Assembly: GCA_963650165.1 (NCBI GenBank)
Contig: CAVJKX010000003.1
Span: 62,001 to 126,000 of the forward strand
Source: F23-B02 sp963650165
Lineage (GTDB): Bacteria; Bacillota; Clostridia; Oscillospirales; Oscillospiraceae
DNA: 64,000 nucleotides
Reading direction: 5' to 3'
Part shown: positions 1-8,532 of the stretch, one piece after another
Layout: each line of letters starts with the position of its first letter
Position numbering within the stretch: position 1 is the stretch's first letter
The notes under the pieces: model-generated
Told to the model about the DNA's origin: nothing
Seen by the model: the letters and a program-made list of their open reading frames with translations, nothing else
The model's database searches: none
Translations under genes and position numbers: made by a program

Positions 1-621
1 CTTTCCGGGAAGATCCACGCCGTAGGACGCGATCTCGATGCCGGTTATGACAAGCTCCCTGTAGTCCTTTTTGTCGAGCTCCTCGGCCTGCTGCACGGCG
101 GCGGCCATGGGAAGGCTGCGCACTCTGCCGCGCGTATACGGGATTATGCAGTAGGAGCAGAAATTGACGCAGCCGTCCTGTATCTTCAGCAGCGCCCTCG
201 TGTGTCCGGACACGGCGCCCGCGGGAAGCTCCTCGAAAATGCGGCGCTCGAAGGGCTTATCGAGCGCTCTCTCGCCCTCGCCGGTGCTGACGGCCTTTTC
301 GACGGCATCGACGAGCTTCAGCCTGTCGGCCGTGCCGTAAACTATATCCGCGCCGAGCTTCTGCACGGCATCGGGGCTCAGCTGCGAATAGCATCCCAGC
401 ACCGCCGCGATCGCGCCGGGGTTTTCCTCGCGCAGACGGTGGATGGCCTGACGCGATTTGCGCCCTGCCTCGGCGGTGACGGCGCAGGTGTTTATGATGA
501 CGGCGTCGGCGATCTCGCCCTCGCGGCAGGGCTTATGCCCGCGCGAAACGAGCAGCGCCTCTATCGCCTGCGTCTCATACTGGTTGACCTTGCAGCCGAG
601 AGTGTATATAATGTATCTCAC
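1..621 (-). CDS. mtaB: tRNA t6A37 methylthiotransferase (MtaB-type), C-terminus outside window
   Basis: Radical-SAM enzyme of the MiaB/MtaB family, which adds a methylthio group to t6A37 of tRNAs. The first 207 codons are present. The N-terminal domain has the motif YTLGCKVNQYE and further cysteines in NTCAVT and GCYSQ, which bind one Fe-S cluster. The radical-SAM motif CVNFCSYC follows. I chose the GTG start at 621 because GGGAGA lies 7 bases upstream and the ATG in that spacer runs straight into a stop. It is divergent from the cysteine desulfurase at 649, so a sulfur-donor gene and a sulfur-using tRNA enzyme share a 27-bp intergenic space. MtaB rather than MiaB is inferred from the N-terminal motifs. 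Confidence 0.88.
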   Translation of the reverse strand, partial: MRYIIYTLGCKVNQYETQAIEALLVSRGHKPCREGEIADAVIINTCAVTAEAGRKSRQAIHRLREENPGAIAAVLGCYSQLSPDAVQKLGADIVYGTADRLKLVDAVEKAVSTGEGERALDKPFERRIFEELPAGAVSGHTRALLKIQDGCVNFCSYCIIPYTRGRVRSLPMAAAVQQAEELDKKDYRELVITGIEIASYGVDLPGK

Positions 622-648
622 GAAATCATCTCCCAAGGAGTAAGATAA

Positions 649-1779
649 ATGGAAATTTATTTGGATAACGCGGCGACGACGCGCGTCTGCCCCGAGGCCG
701 CGGACATTGCGTACAAGGTCATGACCGAGTGCTACGGAAACCCCAGCTCGACCCACACGAAGGGGCGAGAGGCAAAGGCGTATCTGGACACAGCGCGCTC
801 GCAGATATCGGCGGCGCTCGGCTGCACGGCACAGGAGCTGTACTTCACCTCCTGCGGCTCGGAAAGCGACGTCTGGGCGATAACTCGCGGCGCGGAGAGC
901 GCCTCAAGGCGCGGCAGGCACATCATATCCTCCGCCGTTGAGCACGACGCCGTGCGCAAAACGCTCGCCGAGCTTGAAAGCCGCGGCTTTGAGGTGACGT
1001 ATCTTGCGCCGGAAAAGGACGGCTCTGTCTCCGTCGAGGCGGTAAGGGCCGCTCTGCGCGAGGACACGGTGCTCGTAACGCTCATGATGGTAAACAACGA
1101 GACCGGTGGCGTGACCGATATTGCGGCCATAGCAAAAATGCTCAAAGCCGAGGGCTCGAAGGCGCTTTTGCACACCGACGCCGTTCAGGGCTTCATGAAG
1201 GTCCCGTTTTCCGCAAAAAAGCTCGGCGCGGACATGATAAGCATAAGCGGCCACAAGATCCATGCGCCGAAGGGCATAGGCGCATTGTATATCAAAACGG
1301 GGGTCAAAATCAAGCCCCTGATTCGCGGAGGCGCTCAGGAAAGCGGACTTCGCGCCGGAACGGAGGCAATGCCGCAGATAGCTGCCTTCGGCAAGGCTGC
1401 CGAGATCGCCTTTGCCGGCATGGAGGATAACAGCAGAAAGATGGCCGGTCTGCGCACTCTCGCGGCCGATACGATCTGCGCCGAAATCCCCGAGGCGCTC
1501 ATTATCGGCGGCGGCGCTCCGCATATCCTGAGCGTATCGCTCCCCGGCTGGCGCAGCGAGGTATTGATGAATTTCCTCGAGGCCGACGGCATTTACGTTT
1601 CGCGCTCCTCGGCCTGCAAAAAGGGCGGGCGCAGCCATGTGCTTGAGGCGATGCATCTTCCCGCGCAGGTCATAGACGGCGCCGTGAGAATAAGCTTTTC
1701 GCGCTTCAGCACCGAGGACGACGTTCTCGCCCTGTGCTCGTCGCTTAGGCGTGCGCACGATACGCTGGCGCACAGATGA
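649..1779 (+). CDS. cysteine desulfurase (NifS/IscS family)
   Basis: PLP-dependent class V aminotransferase fold, 376 aa, that takes sulfur from cysteine for Fe-S clusters or tRNA thiolation. The N-terminus YLDNAATT is diagnostic. The PLP lysine is in SGHKIHAPKG (K203), the substrate-binding region NNETGG is near residue 150, and the sulfur-carrying cysteine is in SSACKKGG (C323). CAAGGAG lies about 8 bases before the ATG. Length is normal for a NifS-type enzyme. It could serve the neighbouring methylthiotransferase, but that link is inference from position only. Confidence 0.93.
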   Translation: MEIYLDNAATTRVCPEAADIAYKVMTECYGNPSSTHTKGREAKAYLDTARSQISAALGCTAQELYFTSCGSESDVWAITRGAESASRRGRHIISSAVEHDAVRKTLAELESRGFEVTYLAPEKDGSVSVEAVRAALREDTVLVTLMMVNNETGGVTDIAAIAKMLKAEGSKALLHTDAVQGFMKVPFSAKKLGADMISISGHKIHAPKGIGALYIKTGVKIKPLIRGGAQESGLRAGTEAMPQIAAFGKAAEIAFAGMEDNSRKMAGLRTLAADTICAEIPEALIIGGGAPHILSVSLPGWRSEVLMNFLEADGIYVSRSSACKKGGRSHVLEAMHLPAQVIDGAVRISFSRFSTEDDVLALCSSLRRAHDTLAHR

Positions 1780-1790
1780 TCTGAAATTTC

Positions 1791-1820
1791 AAGGCTGCAT
1801 CCGAACGATGCAGCCTTTTC
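1791..1820. terminator. bidirectional intrinsic terminator
   Basis: Perfect inverted repeat GGCTGCAT/ATGCAGCC followed by a T-rich run on the plus strand and preceded by A-rich sequence. It sits between the convergent cysteine desulfurase and AI-2E family genes. Confidence 0.75.
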
Positions 1821-1821
1821 T

Positions 1822-3105
1822 TTATTTCTCCCCGTCTCCGTTTTTCTTTGCCCTGCGCTTGGGCACGGGCTTGAGCGTTTCGGGGTCAATGTAATCGAGG
1901 TTCATATATTCGTTTGCGTCGGTCGGCAGCTTATGCCGTTCGAGCTTGCGGTCAATGAGCATCTTGAGCGCGGTGTATATAATGACGAAGACCGGAACGC
2001 CCAGCAGCATGCCCCAGAAGCCGAAGATGCCGCCGAACAGCACGATGGAAAACAGCACCCAGAAGCCGTTTATGCCGATCGACGTGCCAAGGATCTTGGG
2101 GCCTATGACGTTGCCGTCAAGCTGCTGGAGGACGAACACGAAGATGATGAACCACAGGCACATCTTGGGATCGACCAGCAGCACCAGCAGTGCCGAGGGC
2201 ACGGCGCCGATAAAGGGTCCGAAGAACGGTATGACGTTTGTCACGCCGACGATGACGGAAATGAGCAGTGCGTAGGGCATTCCGAGCAGCAGGCAGCCGA
2301 GGTAGCACAGCACGCCTATTATCGCACTGTCGAGCAGCTTGCCGCTTATAAAGCCCATGAAGGTCCTGTCCGCAAAGCGCAGAGCCGAGGTTATGTGCAT
2401 TGCGTGCTCGGGGGAAAAGATGCTGTAGAGTATCTTCCTGTAGTGCGCGATGAAGGGCTCCTTATTGAAAAGGATGTACACCGAAACGATAATGCCGATG
2501 ACGACGTTATAAAGCCCCTTGAGGACGTAGAACACGCCGCTTGTAATGTTAGTTACGACGTTTTCCATACTCGGCAGGAGGGTGTTGGTGCCCCATTTGG
2601 TCAGCGCCTCGGTCAGGTTTCCGAATATCTTTGTGGCGTACTGCTCGATCTCGGGATAATCCTTGAGCAGATTGTCTATCGCCGAATAGGCCGTGTCGAA
2701 ATACGACGGACTGTTGGTTATGATGGCCGATATGCTGTCGTACACCTGCGGAACAATGAGGTAAAACAGTGCGGTGATTATGAGCAGCATAACGATCTCG
2801 GCAAGGATCAGCGACAGCACGCGCGGCAGCTTGCTGTCCTTTTTAATGCGCGGCTTTGTCCTGTTTATGCGCGCCATGAGCGGCTTGAAGAGCCTGCGCT
2901 CGTACATCGTCATCGACGGAATGAGCAGATACGATATGACAAGGCCCCATATGAACGGGCTGAGTATGCTCATGAGCTTTCCCAGCGCATCAAGGGCGCT
3001 GCCCAGATAGTCGATGCCGAAATAAAACAGAACTCCGGCCGCTATAACGGCAAAGGCCGTAACGCCCCAGCCGATATACTGTGAATATTTATGCTTATTT
3101 TCCAA
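1822..3105 (-). CDS. AI-2E family transporter (UPF0118 type)
   Basis: Polytopic membrane protein of about 427 aa in the AI-2E exporter/TqsA family. The substrate in this organism is unknown. Several hydrophobic segments are visible, including the N-terminal FAVIAAGVLFYFGIDYL stretch and a C-terminal cluster with the family motif NVIPFFGPFIGAVP and later GVPVFVIIYTALK. The C-terminus is basic and soluble. AAGGGGTGA lies about 5 bases before a TTG at 3105, which I take as the start. A GTG at 3114 would fall inside that ribosome site. Transcribed convergently toward the desulfurase. Confidence 0.88.
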   Translation of the reverse strand: MENKHKYSQYIGWGVTAFAVIAAGVLFYFGIDYLGSALDALGKLMSILSPFIWGLVISYLLIPSMTMYERRLFKPLMARINRTKPRIKKDSKLPRVLSLILAEIVMLLIITALFYLIVPQVYDSISAIITNSPSYFDTAYSAIDNLLKDYPEIEQYATKIFGNLTEALTKWGTNTLLPSMENVVTNITSGVFYVLKGLYNVVIGIIVSVYILFNKEPFIAHYRKILYSIFSPEHAMHITSALRFADRTFMGFISGKLLDSAIIGVLCYLGCLLLGMPYALLISVIVGVTNVIPFFGPFIGAVPSALLVLLVDPKMCLWFIIFVFVLQQLDGNVIGPKILGTSIGINGFWVLFSIVLFGGIFGFWGMLLGVPVFVIIYTALKMLIDRKLERHKLPTDANEYMNLDYIDPETLKPVPKRRAKKNGDGEK

Positions 3106-3401
3106 AGTTCTCACCCCTTGTGATTTTATATTACTATTTCATGCCGATATCGTCAATAATCAGGCCGTAAATTCATCATAAAATGCGTTATGTTAACCGG
3201 AATAACGAATATTCTTTCCCGTTTGTGTTGAAAACTCTGTTGAAAATGTTTAAAACCCATTGATATTCAATATGTTTTCCTCCGGGCTCTCTGCGGACGG
3301 GCATTCATTTTTTGTCGAATAAAGCATAATTGCGCAACCTGAGCGGCTTATATGCATCATTTGCGGAGACAGGCATAGGCTTTTTACGGAGGTGGTTGAC
3401 C

Positions 3402-4547
3402 ATGAAAAAGCTCATATGCGCCGCGCTGTGCAGTCTTATGCTGACTGCTCCGGTGTACGCCGTGAACACGCTTTCGGACTCCGATATCGAAATATCCGCG
3501 CCGTCGGCCGTGCTCATGGAAAAGGTGACGGGCGAGGTCATATACGAAAAGGCCGCGCACGAAAAGCTGCCGCCGGCGAGCGTAACGAAGATCATGACGA
3601 TGCTGCTCATCGTCGAGGCGGCAGAGCGCGGCGATATAAGCCTTGATGACACCGTAACGGCGTCCGAGCGCGCCGCATCCTTCGGCGGAAGCTGCGTGTA
3701 TCTCGAGCAGGGCGAAAAGATGAGCGTCGGCGAGATGCTCAAATGCATCTGCGTTGTCTCGGCAAACGACTGCGCCGTCGCCATGGCTGAGCATCTGTGC
3801 GGCTCGGAGCAGGCCTTCGTTTCGCGCATGAACGAAAGGGCGCGCGCTCTCGGCATGGAGGACACCGTCTTTAAAAACTGCACCGGTCTTTTCGATGACG
3901 AGGGGCACTATACAAGCGCCTATGACATCGCCGTCATGAGCCGCGAGCTCATACGCCACGACATGATAAAGCAGTACAGCACCATATGGATGGACAGCAT
4001 CCGGAACGGCGAATTCGGCCTTACAAACACCAACAGGCTCGTTTACTGTTACGACGGCTGCACCGGTCTCAAGACCGGCTTTACCGAGAAGGCCATGTAC
4101 TGCCTTTCGGCCACCGCCGAGCGCGGCGGGGAAGAATACATCGCCGTCATCATGCACGCCGGCACGGCCGACGGACGCAATTCCGACGCGGAGGCGCTTT
4201 TAAACTACGGCTTTGCAAATTTCCGCCTGCTGCCGCTGAGAGCTCCCGACGTTCTGCCGCCCGTGCGCGTGAGCCTCGGCGAGGCCGACAGCGTGCAGCC
4301 CATGTATGACGGCGCGCAGGCCGCACTTGTTCCCAAAAGCGGCATGGGAGAGCTAAGCTATGACACGGACCTGCCGGAGACGCTTACCGCGCCCGTAGCC
4401 GAGGGGCAGCGCATAGGAACGCTCCGCATTTCCTCCGGAGGAAAGCTGCTGTACACGGTGCCGCTCGTTTCCGATGCCTCCGTCGCCCGCGCAGGCTTTG
4501 CCGCAACGCTGCTCGAGCTTCTGAAAAGCTACGTCGGCCCGGGATGA
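3402..4547 (+). CDS. D-alanyl-D-alanine carboxypeptidase (DacF/PBP5-like)
   Basis: Low-molecular-weight penicillin-binding protein that trims the terminal D-Ala from peptidoglycan stem peptides outside the membrane. Length 381 aa. A signal peptide is clear (MKKLICAALCSLMLTAPVYA). The serine-peptidase motifs are present: SVTK (S60, K63), SAN (120-122) and KTG (224-226). A C-terminal beta-rich PBP5-C-like part follows. The start at 3402 is set by ACGGAGGTGG upstream and the signal peptide. An in-frame ATG at 3330 has no ribosome site and would bury the signal sequence. No strong C-terminal membrane helix is seen. Confidence 0.92.
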   Translation: MKKLICAALCSLMLTAPVYAVNTLSDSDIEISAPSAVLMEKVTGEVIYEKAAHEKLPPASVTKIMTMLLIVEAAERGDISLDDTVTASERAASFGGSCVYLEQGEKMSVGEMLKCICVVSANDCAVAMAEHLCGSEQAFVSRMNERARALGMEDTVFKNCTGLFDDEGHYTSAYDIAVMSRELIRHDMIKQYSTIWMDSIRNGEFGLTNTNRLVYCYDGCTGLKTGFTEKAMYCLSATAERGGEEYIAVIMHAGTADGRNSDAEALLNYGFANFRLLPLRAPDVLPPVRVSLGEADSVQPMYDGAQAALVPKSGMGELSYDTDLPETLTAPVAEGQRIGTLRISSGGKLLYTVPLVSDASVARAGFAATLLELLKSYVGPG

Positions 4548-4613
4548 TCACTCCACTTTCGTGTAAATTATGCGTTAATATCGTCCTTGGTGCGCCACTC
4601 CGACATATTATCC

Positions 4614-4641
4614 TTGCTTTTTCCTGCATCGGGTATATAAT
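4614..4641 (+). promoter_or_regulatory. sigma-A-like promoter for the glucose-6-phosphate isomerase gene
   Basis: TTGCTT (4614-4619), a 16-base spacer, and a perfect TATAAT (4636-4641), 32 bases before the start codon. A GGAGGG ribosome site follows. Confidence 0.55.
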
Positions 4642-4673
4642 ATAGGATCATAAAATGTTTCGGAGGGATAATC

Positions 4674-5948
4674 ATGGTCAAGGTCGATCTATCGGGAACT
4701 TCCGCCTTTTTTGACCCCGCGGAGCTTGACTTCGCCTCTGCCGCGGCGGCACACAGGACGCTGAGCGACAAGAGCGGAGCCGGGAGCGATTTTACCGGCT
4801 GGACGGAGCTTCCGCAGCGCATACGCGACGGTGAGCTCAAGGCCATACTTTCCGCCGCTCAGCGCATACGCGGCCGCTCGAAGGCGCTCGTCGTCATCGG
4901 CATAGGCGGCTCGTACCTCGGCGCGCGCGGCGCAATAGAGCTTCTGCGCCCCGTACCCGCGCAGGACGATCCGAGGATATTCTTCGTCGGAAACGGCCTC
5001 TCGCCCGACGCTCTGAGCGATACGATAGCTCAGCTCGGCGACATGGATTTTGACATAAACGTCATATCCAAATCCGGCACGACCCTGGAGCCGGCGCTGG
5101 CCTTCCGCGTTTTCAGAAAAATGCTGCGCGAGAAATACGGCGCGGCCGCGAAAAAGCACATTTTCGCTACGACCGACGCGCACCGCGGCGCACTCAAGTC
5201 CCTCGCCGACGCAGAGGGCTGGGAGTGCTTTGTCGTGCCGGACGACGTCGGCGGCAGATACAGTGTGCTGTCGGCGGTCGGTCTGCTTCCGATGGCCGTC
5301 GCGGGCATCGACATAAAGGCGGTCGTAAACTCCGCCATAACAGCCTTCCAGGAGCTCGATCTGCGCTCGCCGGAAAACCCCGCATGGCAGTACGCCGCCG
5401 CAAGGCAGTATCTCTACGGCCACGGCCGCAGCATCGAGATACTCGGCTGCTACGAGCCGTCGTTCCGCTTCATGGCCGAATGGTGGAAGCAGCTTTACGG
5501 CGAGAGCGAGGGCAAAAACGGCATAGGCATCTTCCCCGCCTCGGTGGAATTCACCGCCGACCTGCACTCGATGGGTCAGTACATACAGGACGGGCCGCGC
5601 ACGCTGATGGAGACTGTCGTTCACTTCGAGAAAACGCGCAGCAGCGTTTCCGTTCCCTTTGAGATGGGCAATCCTGACGGGCTGAACTACCTTGCCGGCA
5701 AGGATTACGCCGATATCTGCCGCACGGCGGCGGATGCGGTGAAGGCAGCGCACATATCCGGCGGAGTGCCGAACATTGGAATAAGCGTTCCGGCGCGCGA
5801 CGAGGCCGGCTTTGCCGAGCTCGTGTGCTTTTTCGAGCTTGCCTGCGCCATCTCCGGCTATATGTCGGGCGTCAACCCCTTCGATCAGCCCGGCGTCGAG
5901 GCGTACAAAAAGAACATGTTCAGAATGCTCGGCAAACCGGGCACATGA
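4674..5948 (+). CDS. pgi: glucose-6-phosphate isomerase
   Basis: Interconverts glucose-6-phosphate and fructose-6-phosphate in glycolysis. The 424-aa length matches the shorter Firmicutes form. Sugar-phosphate (SIS) motifs are visible: VIGIGGSYLGARGAIELL in the first domain and SKSGTTLEPALAF in the second. The region with GESEGKNGIGIFPAS and EFTADLHSMGQYIQDG is the family's active-site block. The C-terminal FDQPGVEAYKKNMF motif is canonical. GGAGGG lies about 7 bases before the ATG. It appears monocistronic, with its own promoter and terminator. Confidence 0.96.
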   Translation: MVKVDLSGTSAFFDPAELDFASAAAAHRTLSDKSGAGSDFTGWTELPQRIRDGELKAILSAAQRIRGRSKALVVIGIGGSYLGARGAIELLRPVPAQDDPRIFFVGNGLSPDALSDTIAQLGDMDFDINVISKSGTTLEPALAFRVFRKMLREKYGAAAKKHIFATTDAHRGALKSLADAEGWECFVVPDDVGGRYSVLSAVGLLPMAVAGIDIKAVVNSAITAFQELDLRSPENPAWQYAAARQYLYGHGRSIEILGCYEPSFRFMAEWWKQLYGESEGKNGIGIFPASVEFTADLHSMGQYIQDGPRTLMETVVHFEKTRSSVSVPFEMGNPDGLNYLAGKDYADICRTAADAVKAAHISGGVPNIGISVPARDEAGFAELVCFFELACAISGYMSGVNPFDQPGVEAYKKNMFRMLGKPGT

Positions 5949-5996
5949 AAGCGCAGCCCTTGGACAAATATTTTTCGCTCAGGCAAAATAACAAAG

Positions 5997-6032
5997 CCTC
6001 GGCAATACTTTGCGTATTACCGAGGTTTTTTT
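5997..6032 (+). terminator. intrinsic terminator after pgi
   Basis: Twelve-base stem CCTCGGCAATAC/GTATTACCGAGG (one mismatch) with a 5-base loop followed by seven T residues. Confidence 0.8.
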
Positions 6033-6084
6033 ATGCCGTATGGGCGGAAAAGAGCCGCTCAAAACAGCGTTTCTTCTTATCTCG

Positions 6085-6111
6085 GCCGCCCTGAAGGGCG
6101 CTTTTATTTTT
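6085..6111 (+). terminator. second small T-rich hairpin
   Basis: CGCCCT/AGGGCG short stem followed by CTTTTATTTTTT. It lies about 55 bases after the pgi terminator and ahead of the next promoter. It may be a backup terminator. Confidence 0.4.
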
Positions 6112-6208
6112 TATTAACACTTTTACTCTTGCTTTACATGCGGAAAAATGTTAATCTATGCTCAACAGAAAAACTTTAACTTAACAACCGAAAAGGAGAG
6201 TGGTCAAA

Positions 6209-6622
6209 ATGGTTAAGTTGATCATGGGTCTGAAGGGCAGCGGCAAGACCAAGCGTCTGGTCGATCTCGTCCGCGAGGCCGTCGCAATGGAAAACGGCGA
6301 CGTCGTCTGCATAGAAAAGGAAAAGAAGCTTACGTTCGATATTCCCTATCAGGCCCGTCTTATCGAAGCCGGCTCTTATGACATCGGCTCTTACGAATTT
6401 ATCAAGGGCTTCATCTGCGGTCTGCATTCCGGCAACTATGACATCACCCACGTTTTTGTCGATAATTTCTACAAGATCGTGAGCAACAAGGACCCCGTCA
6501 TGTTCGGCGAATTTCTCGATTGGCTCGAAGGCTTCTCCGAGAGAGAAAATATTGAATTTGTTATCAGCGTCTCCGTTGACCCCGACACGGTCGGCGAGGC
6601 CATCAAAAAATATATGATTTGA
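6209..6622 (+). CDS. small P-loop ATP-binding protein of unknown role
   Basis: 137-aa soluble protein. The N-terminus carries a Walker A motif, MGLKGSGKTKRLVDLV, and a hydrophobic strand ending in acid, HVFVDNF, is a plausible Walker B. The C-terminus (FVISVSVD) looks like another core strand. This resembles small ATPase-like proteins often labelled PilT-like in Clostridia, but nothing here supports a pilus role. AAGGAGAG precedes the ATG at 6209, and a GTG at 6200 overlaps that ribosome site. It is monocistronic between two terminators. Function unknown. Confidence 0.75.
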   Translation: MVKLIMGLKGSGKTKRLVDLVREAVAMENGDVVCIEKEKKLTFDIPYQARLIEAGSYDIGSYEFIKGFICGLHSGNYDITHVFVDNFYKIVSNKDPVMFGEFLDWLEGFSERENIEFVISVSVDPDTVGEAIKKYMI

Positions 6623-6631
6623 CCAAAAAAT

Positions 6632-6664
6632 CGGGCAAAGTCTCTCGGCTTTGTCCGTTTTTTC
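6632..6664 (+). terminator. intrinsic terminator
   Basis: GGGCAAAG/CTTTGTCC stem with a short loop followed by GTTTTTT, just after the P-loop gene. Confidence 0.75.
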
Positions 6665-6678
6665 GTCGTTTTTCGCTC

Positions 6679-6707
6679 TTGACTTCAACATCGCGCTTGG
6701 TTAATAT
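6679..6707 (+). promoter_or_regulatory. sigma-A-like promoter
   Basis: TTGACT (6679-6684), a 17-base spacer and TAATAT (6702-6707), 35 bases before the dehydrogenase start codon. Confidence 0.6.
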
Positions 6708-6741
6708 TGAACCAGAATTTAAAAATTGAGGTGTTTTTACC

Positions 6742-7989
6742 ATGATCATGGATTGCGAAAAATACGTCGGCAAATGCGTCTGCGGCAGAGACCATGAGCT
6801 TGAAACGAAAAAGGTCGTCGTCGAATACGGCGCGATAAACAACTTCGAGCAGTACATGGCCGACGTCGGCCTTGCCGGCAAAAAGCGTGCCGTTATATAC
6901 GACACGGTCATCTACAAGCTCACCGAGGGCAAGCACGTTGCCGCCGATCAGGAGATCGTTCTCGAGGCAAACGGCCTGCGTGCCGAGGACACCGTTATCG
7001 AGGAGATGATAACAAAGCTCGACTCCCCCGAGGTCATCGTGGCCTACGGCGCGGGCACGATCATGGACTTCGGCCGCTACCCCGCATACAAGCTCGGCAT
7101 CCCCTTCGTCGCCATTCCGACCCTCGCCTCCTCCGACGGCTTCACGGCGAACATCTGCTCGGCCATCCTGAACGGCCAGAAGAAGTCCACCCCGATGTGC
7201 GCTCCCGTCCTCGTCGTCGCCGACCTTGATATCATAAAGGGCGCGCCCGCACGTTTGGTCGCAAGCGGCATAAACGACATTCTCTCGAAATACATTTCCC
7301 TGTTCGACTGGAAGGTCTCGCAGCTCGTTGCGGGCGAATACTACTGCCCGATGGTAGCCGATCTTGCCAAGGAGGCGCTCGATATCATGCGCGAGGCTGC
7401 CGACAAGTACGCGGCCACCGGCGTTGCCGACCATGAGGCGATGACCATGGCGCAGATGAAGAGCGGCCTTACCATGCAGCTTCTCAATCACTCGCGCGCG
7501 GCCTCCGGCGCGGAGCACCTCATGGCGCACCTTGTCGAGATGAAGCCGCCGCGCTTTGAAAATGCAGAGGGCATCCACGGCGAATGCGTCGGCGTCGGCA
7601 CCTTCGCCTGCGTAAAGGAATATCACCGTCTGGCCTCCCTGCCCACGCCCAAGGCCAAGCCCTTTGAGCCGCTCAGCGAGCAGTGGATAAGAGAAAAGTT
7701 CGGCGACAGGCTCGCACCGGGCATAATCAAGGAAAATGCAAACGACGTCCTCGCCACCTTCGATCCGCAGAACATCGTCGATCACTGGGACGAGATACGC
7801 GCCATGATAGCCGAGATACCCTCCGTCGAGGAGATGGAGGCGCTCTACAGGGGCTGCAACGCGAAATATCTGCCCGAGCACATCGGCATAGACCCCGCCC
7901 TCGAGCGGGAGATGCTGCCCATCTCGGCCGCCATCCGCAACAGGCTCACCCTCGTGCGCATGCTGCGCGTCCTCGACTTCGGCGAATAA
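6742..7989 (+). CDS. sn-glycerol-1-phosphate dehydrogenase family (AraM/EgsA-like)
   Basis: Iron- or zinc-dependent group III dehydrogenase fold, 415 aa, of the family that reduces dihydroxyacetone phosphate to glycerol-1-phosphate. The NAD-binding glycine motif is in VIVAYGAGTIMDFGRYPAY. IPFVAIPTLASSDGFT matches the family's substrate loop. Metal-ligand candidates are a conserved Asp in SGINDILSKY and the histidines in GAEHLMAH and EGIHGECVG. GAGGTG lies 8 bases before the ATG. It has its own promoter and terminator. Substrate preference cannot be proved from sequence; glycerol dehydrogenase is the main alternative. Confidence 0.85.
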   Translation: MIMDCEKYVGKCVCGRDHELETKKVVVEYGAINNFEQYMADVGLAGKKRAVIYDTVIYKLTEGKHVAADQEIVLEANGLRAEDTVIEEMITKLDSPEVIVAYGAGTIMDFGRYPAYKLGIPFVAIPTLASSDGFTANICSAILNGQKKSTPMCAPVLVVADLDIIKGAPARLVASGINDILSKYISLFDWKVSQLVAGEYYCPMVADLAKEALDIMREAADKYAATGVADHEAMTMAQMKSGLTMQLLNHSRAASGAEHLMAHLVEMKPPRFENAEGIHGECVGVGTFACVKEYHRLASLPTPKAKPFEPLSEQWIREKFGDRLAPGIIKENANDVLATFDPQNIVDHWDEIRAMIAEIPSVEEMEALYRGCNAKYLPEHIGIDPALEREMLPISAAIRNRLTLVRMLRVLDFGE

Positions 7990-7999
7990 TCCGAACGCC

Positions 8000-8032
8000 A
8001 AAATGCACCGTCCGACAGACGGTGCATTTTTT
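8000..8032 (+). terminator. intrinsic terminator
   Basis: Near-perfect 13-base stem AAAATGCACCGTC/GACGGTGCATTTT with a 5-base loop and T-run, right after the dehydrogenase gene. Confidence 0.85.
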
Positions 8033-8138
8033 ATACGCATTCAATGTTTATCGGGTAGGCGAGCTTGTCCGTCACGGTGCCGCCGCAGACGTGAACGTCA
8101 GGCGAGGCGCAGCGGGCAAGATAATATGCCGCCGGCAT
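8031..8138 (-). pseudogene. possible C-terminal gene remnant, 35 codons
   Basis: Open frame reading MPAAYYLARC then ASPDVHVCGGTVTDKL and ending in IECV. It reads like the tail of a real protein, and its upstream part runs into the duplicated segment described separately. I cannot name the family. It may be a gene cut by an old integration event, or a chance frame. Confidence 0.3.
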
Positions 8139-8253
8139 ATTTCCTTAACGCTCCGACCCTCTCAGGCTTCGAATCCCTTACGTCATGATAAATAAAAGAA
8201 ATAACAGCCTCCGCCTGTGACGGAAGCTGTTATTTTTGGCACGCCGTAAGGGA
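8124..8253. repeat. 130-bp tandem duplication, copy 1
   Basis: Copy 1 of a direct repeat with 195-bp period (copy 2 at 8319-8448, about five differences). It contains a near-palindrome ATATGCCGCCGGCATAT, a plus-strand tRNA-like T-arm end (TTCGAATCCCTTACG), the AACAGC...GCTGTT hairpin that would end tRNA-Arg transcription, and the first 21 bases of the attachment core at 8233-8253. It is probably a scar of earlier recombination at the tRNA site. Confidence 0.8.
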
Positions 8254-8318
8254 CAGAGCTTTTGCTGTGCAAAAGCTCGCGGGCTTGCAGCGAGCTGCTG
8301 CGCCCCTCGGAGCTGAAA

Positions 8319-8448
8319 ATATGCCGCCGGCATATTTCCTTAACGCTCCGACCCTCTCAGGGTTCGAATCCCTTACGTCATTATGAATAAAAGAAATAAC
8401 AGCCTCCGCCGATGACGGAAGCTGTTATTTTTGGCACGCCGTAAGGGA
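8319..8448. repeat. 130-bp tandem duplication, copy 2
   Basis: Second copy, about 96% identical to 8124-8253. It runs directly into the prophage attL core. The 65 bases between the copies hold an inverted repeat AGAGCTTTTGC/GCAAAAGCTC. Nothing else coding is seen from 8139 to 8532. Confidence 0.8.
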
Positions 8449-8456
8449 TTCGAACC
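8428..8456. repeat. attL core (29 bp)
   Basis: Exact match to 49740-49768. The first mismatches are A/C on the left and T/C on the right. It contains the 3' end of tRNA-Arg including the encoded CCA (TGG on this strand). Confidence 0.92.
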
Positions 8457-8502
8457 TTTGCGGAGAGACTTAAATGCATTGAGAAACCAATAAAATTTTG
8501 AC

Positions 8503-8530
8503 TTGTCGTAAAATTTGTCGTAAAATGCGC
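8503..8530. repeat. putative integrase arm-type sites, left
   Basis: Two tandem copies of TTGTCGTAAAAT followed by GCGCAT, directly beyond the integrase stop codon. The same arrangement in the same orientation occurs at 49586-49614 inside the other end. Paired repeats inside both att sites fit integrase arm binding. Confidence 0.6.
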
Positions 8531-8532
8531 AT

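Noticed and set aside
1933..3084. Long plus-strand frame opposite the AI-2E gene
   Set aside because: Codon-bias shadow with His/Asp/Glu-rich nonsense composition and no start signal.
8128..8450. Possible short CRISPR-like array in the repeated region left of attL
   Set aside because: Only two copies of a 130-bp unit, 195-bp period; no short regular repeats, no cas genes.
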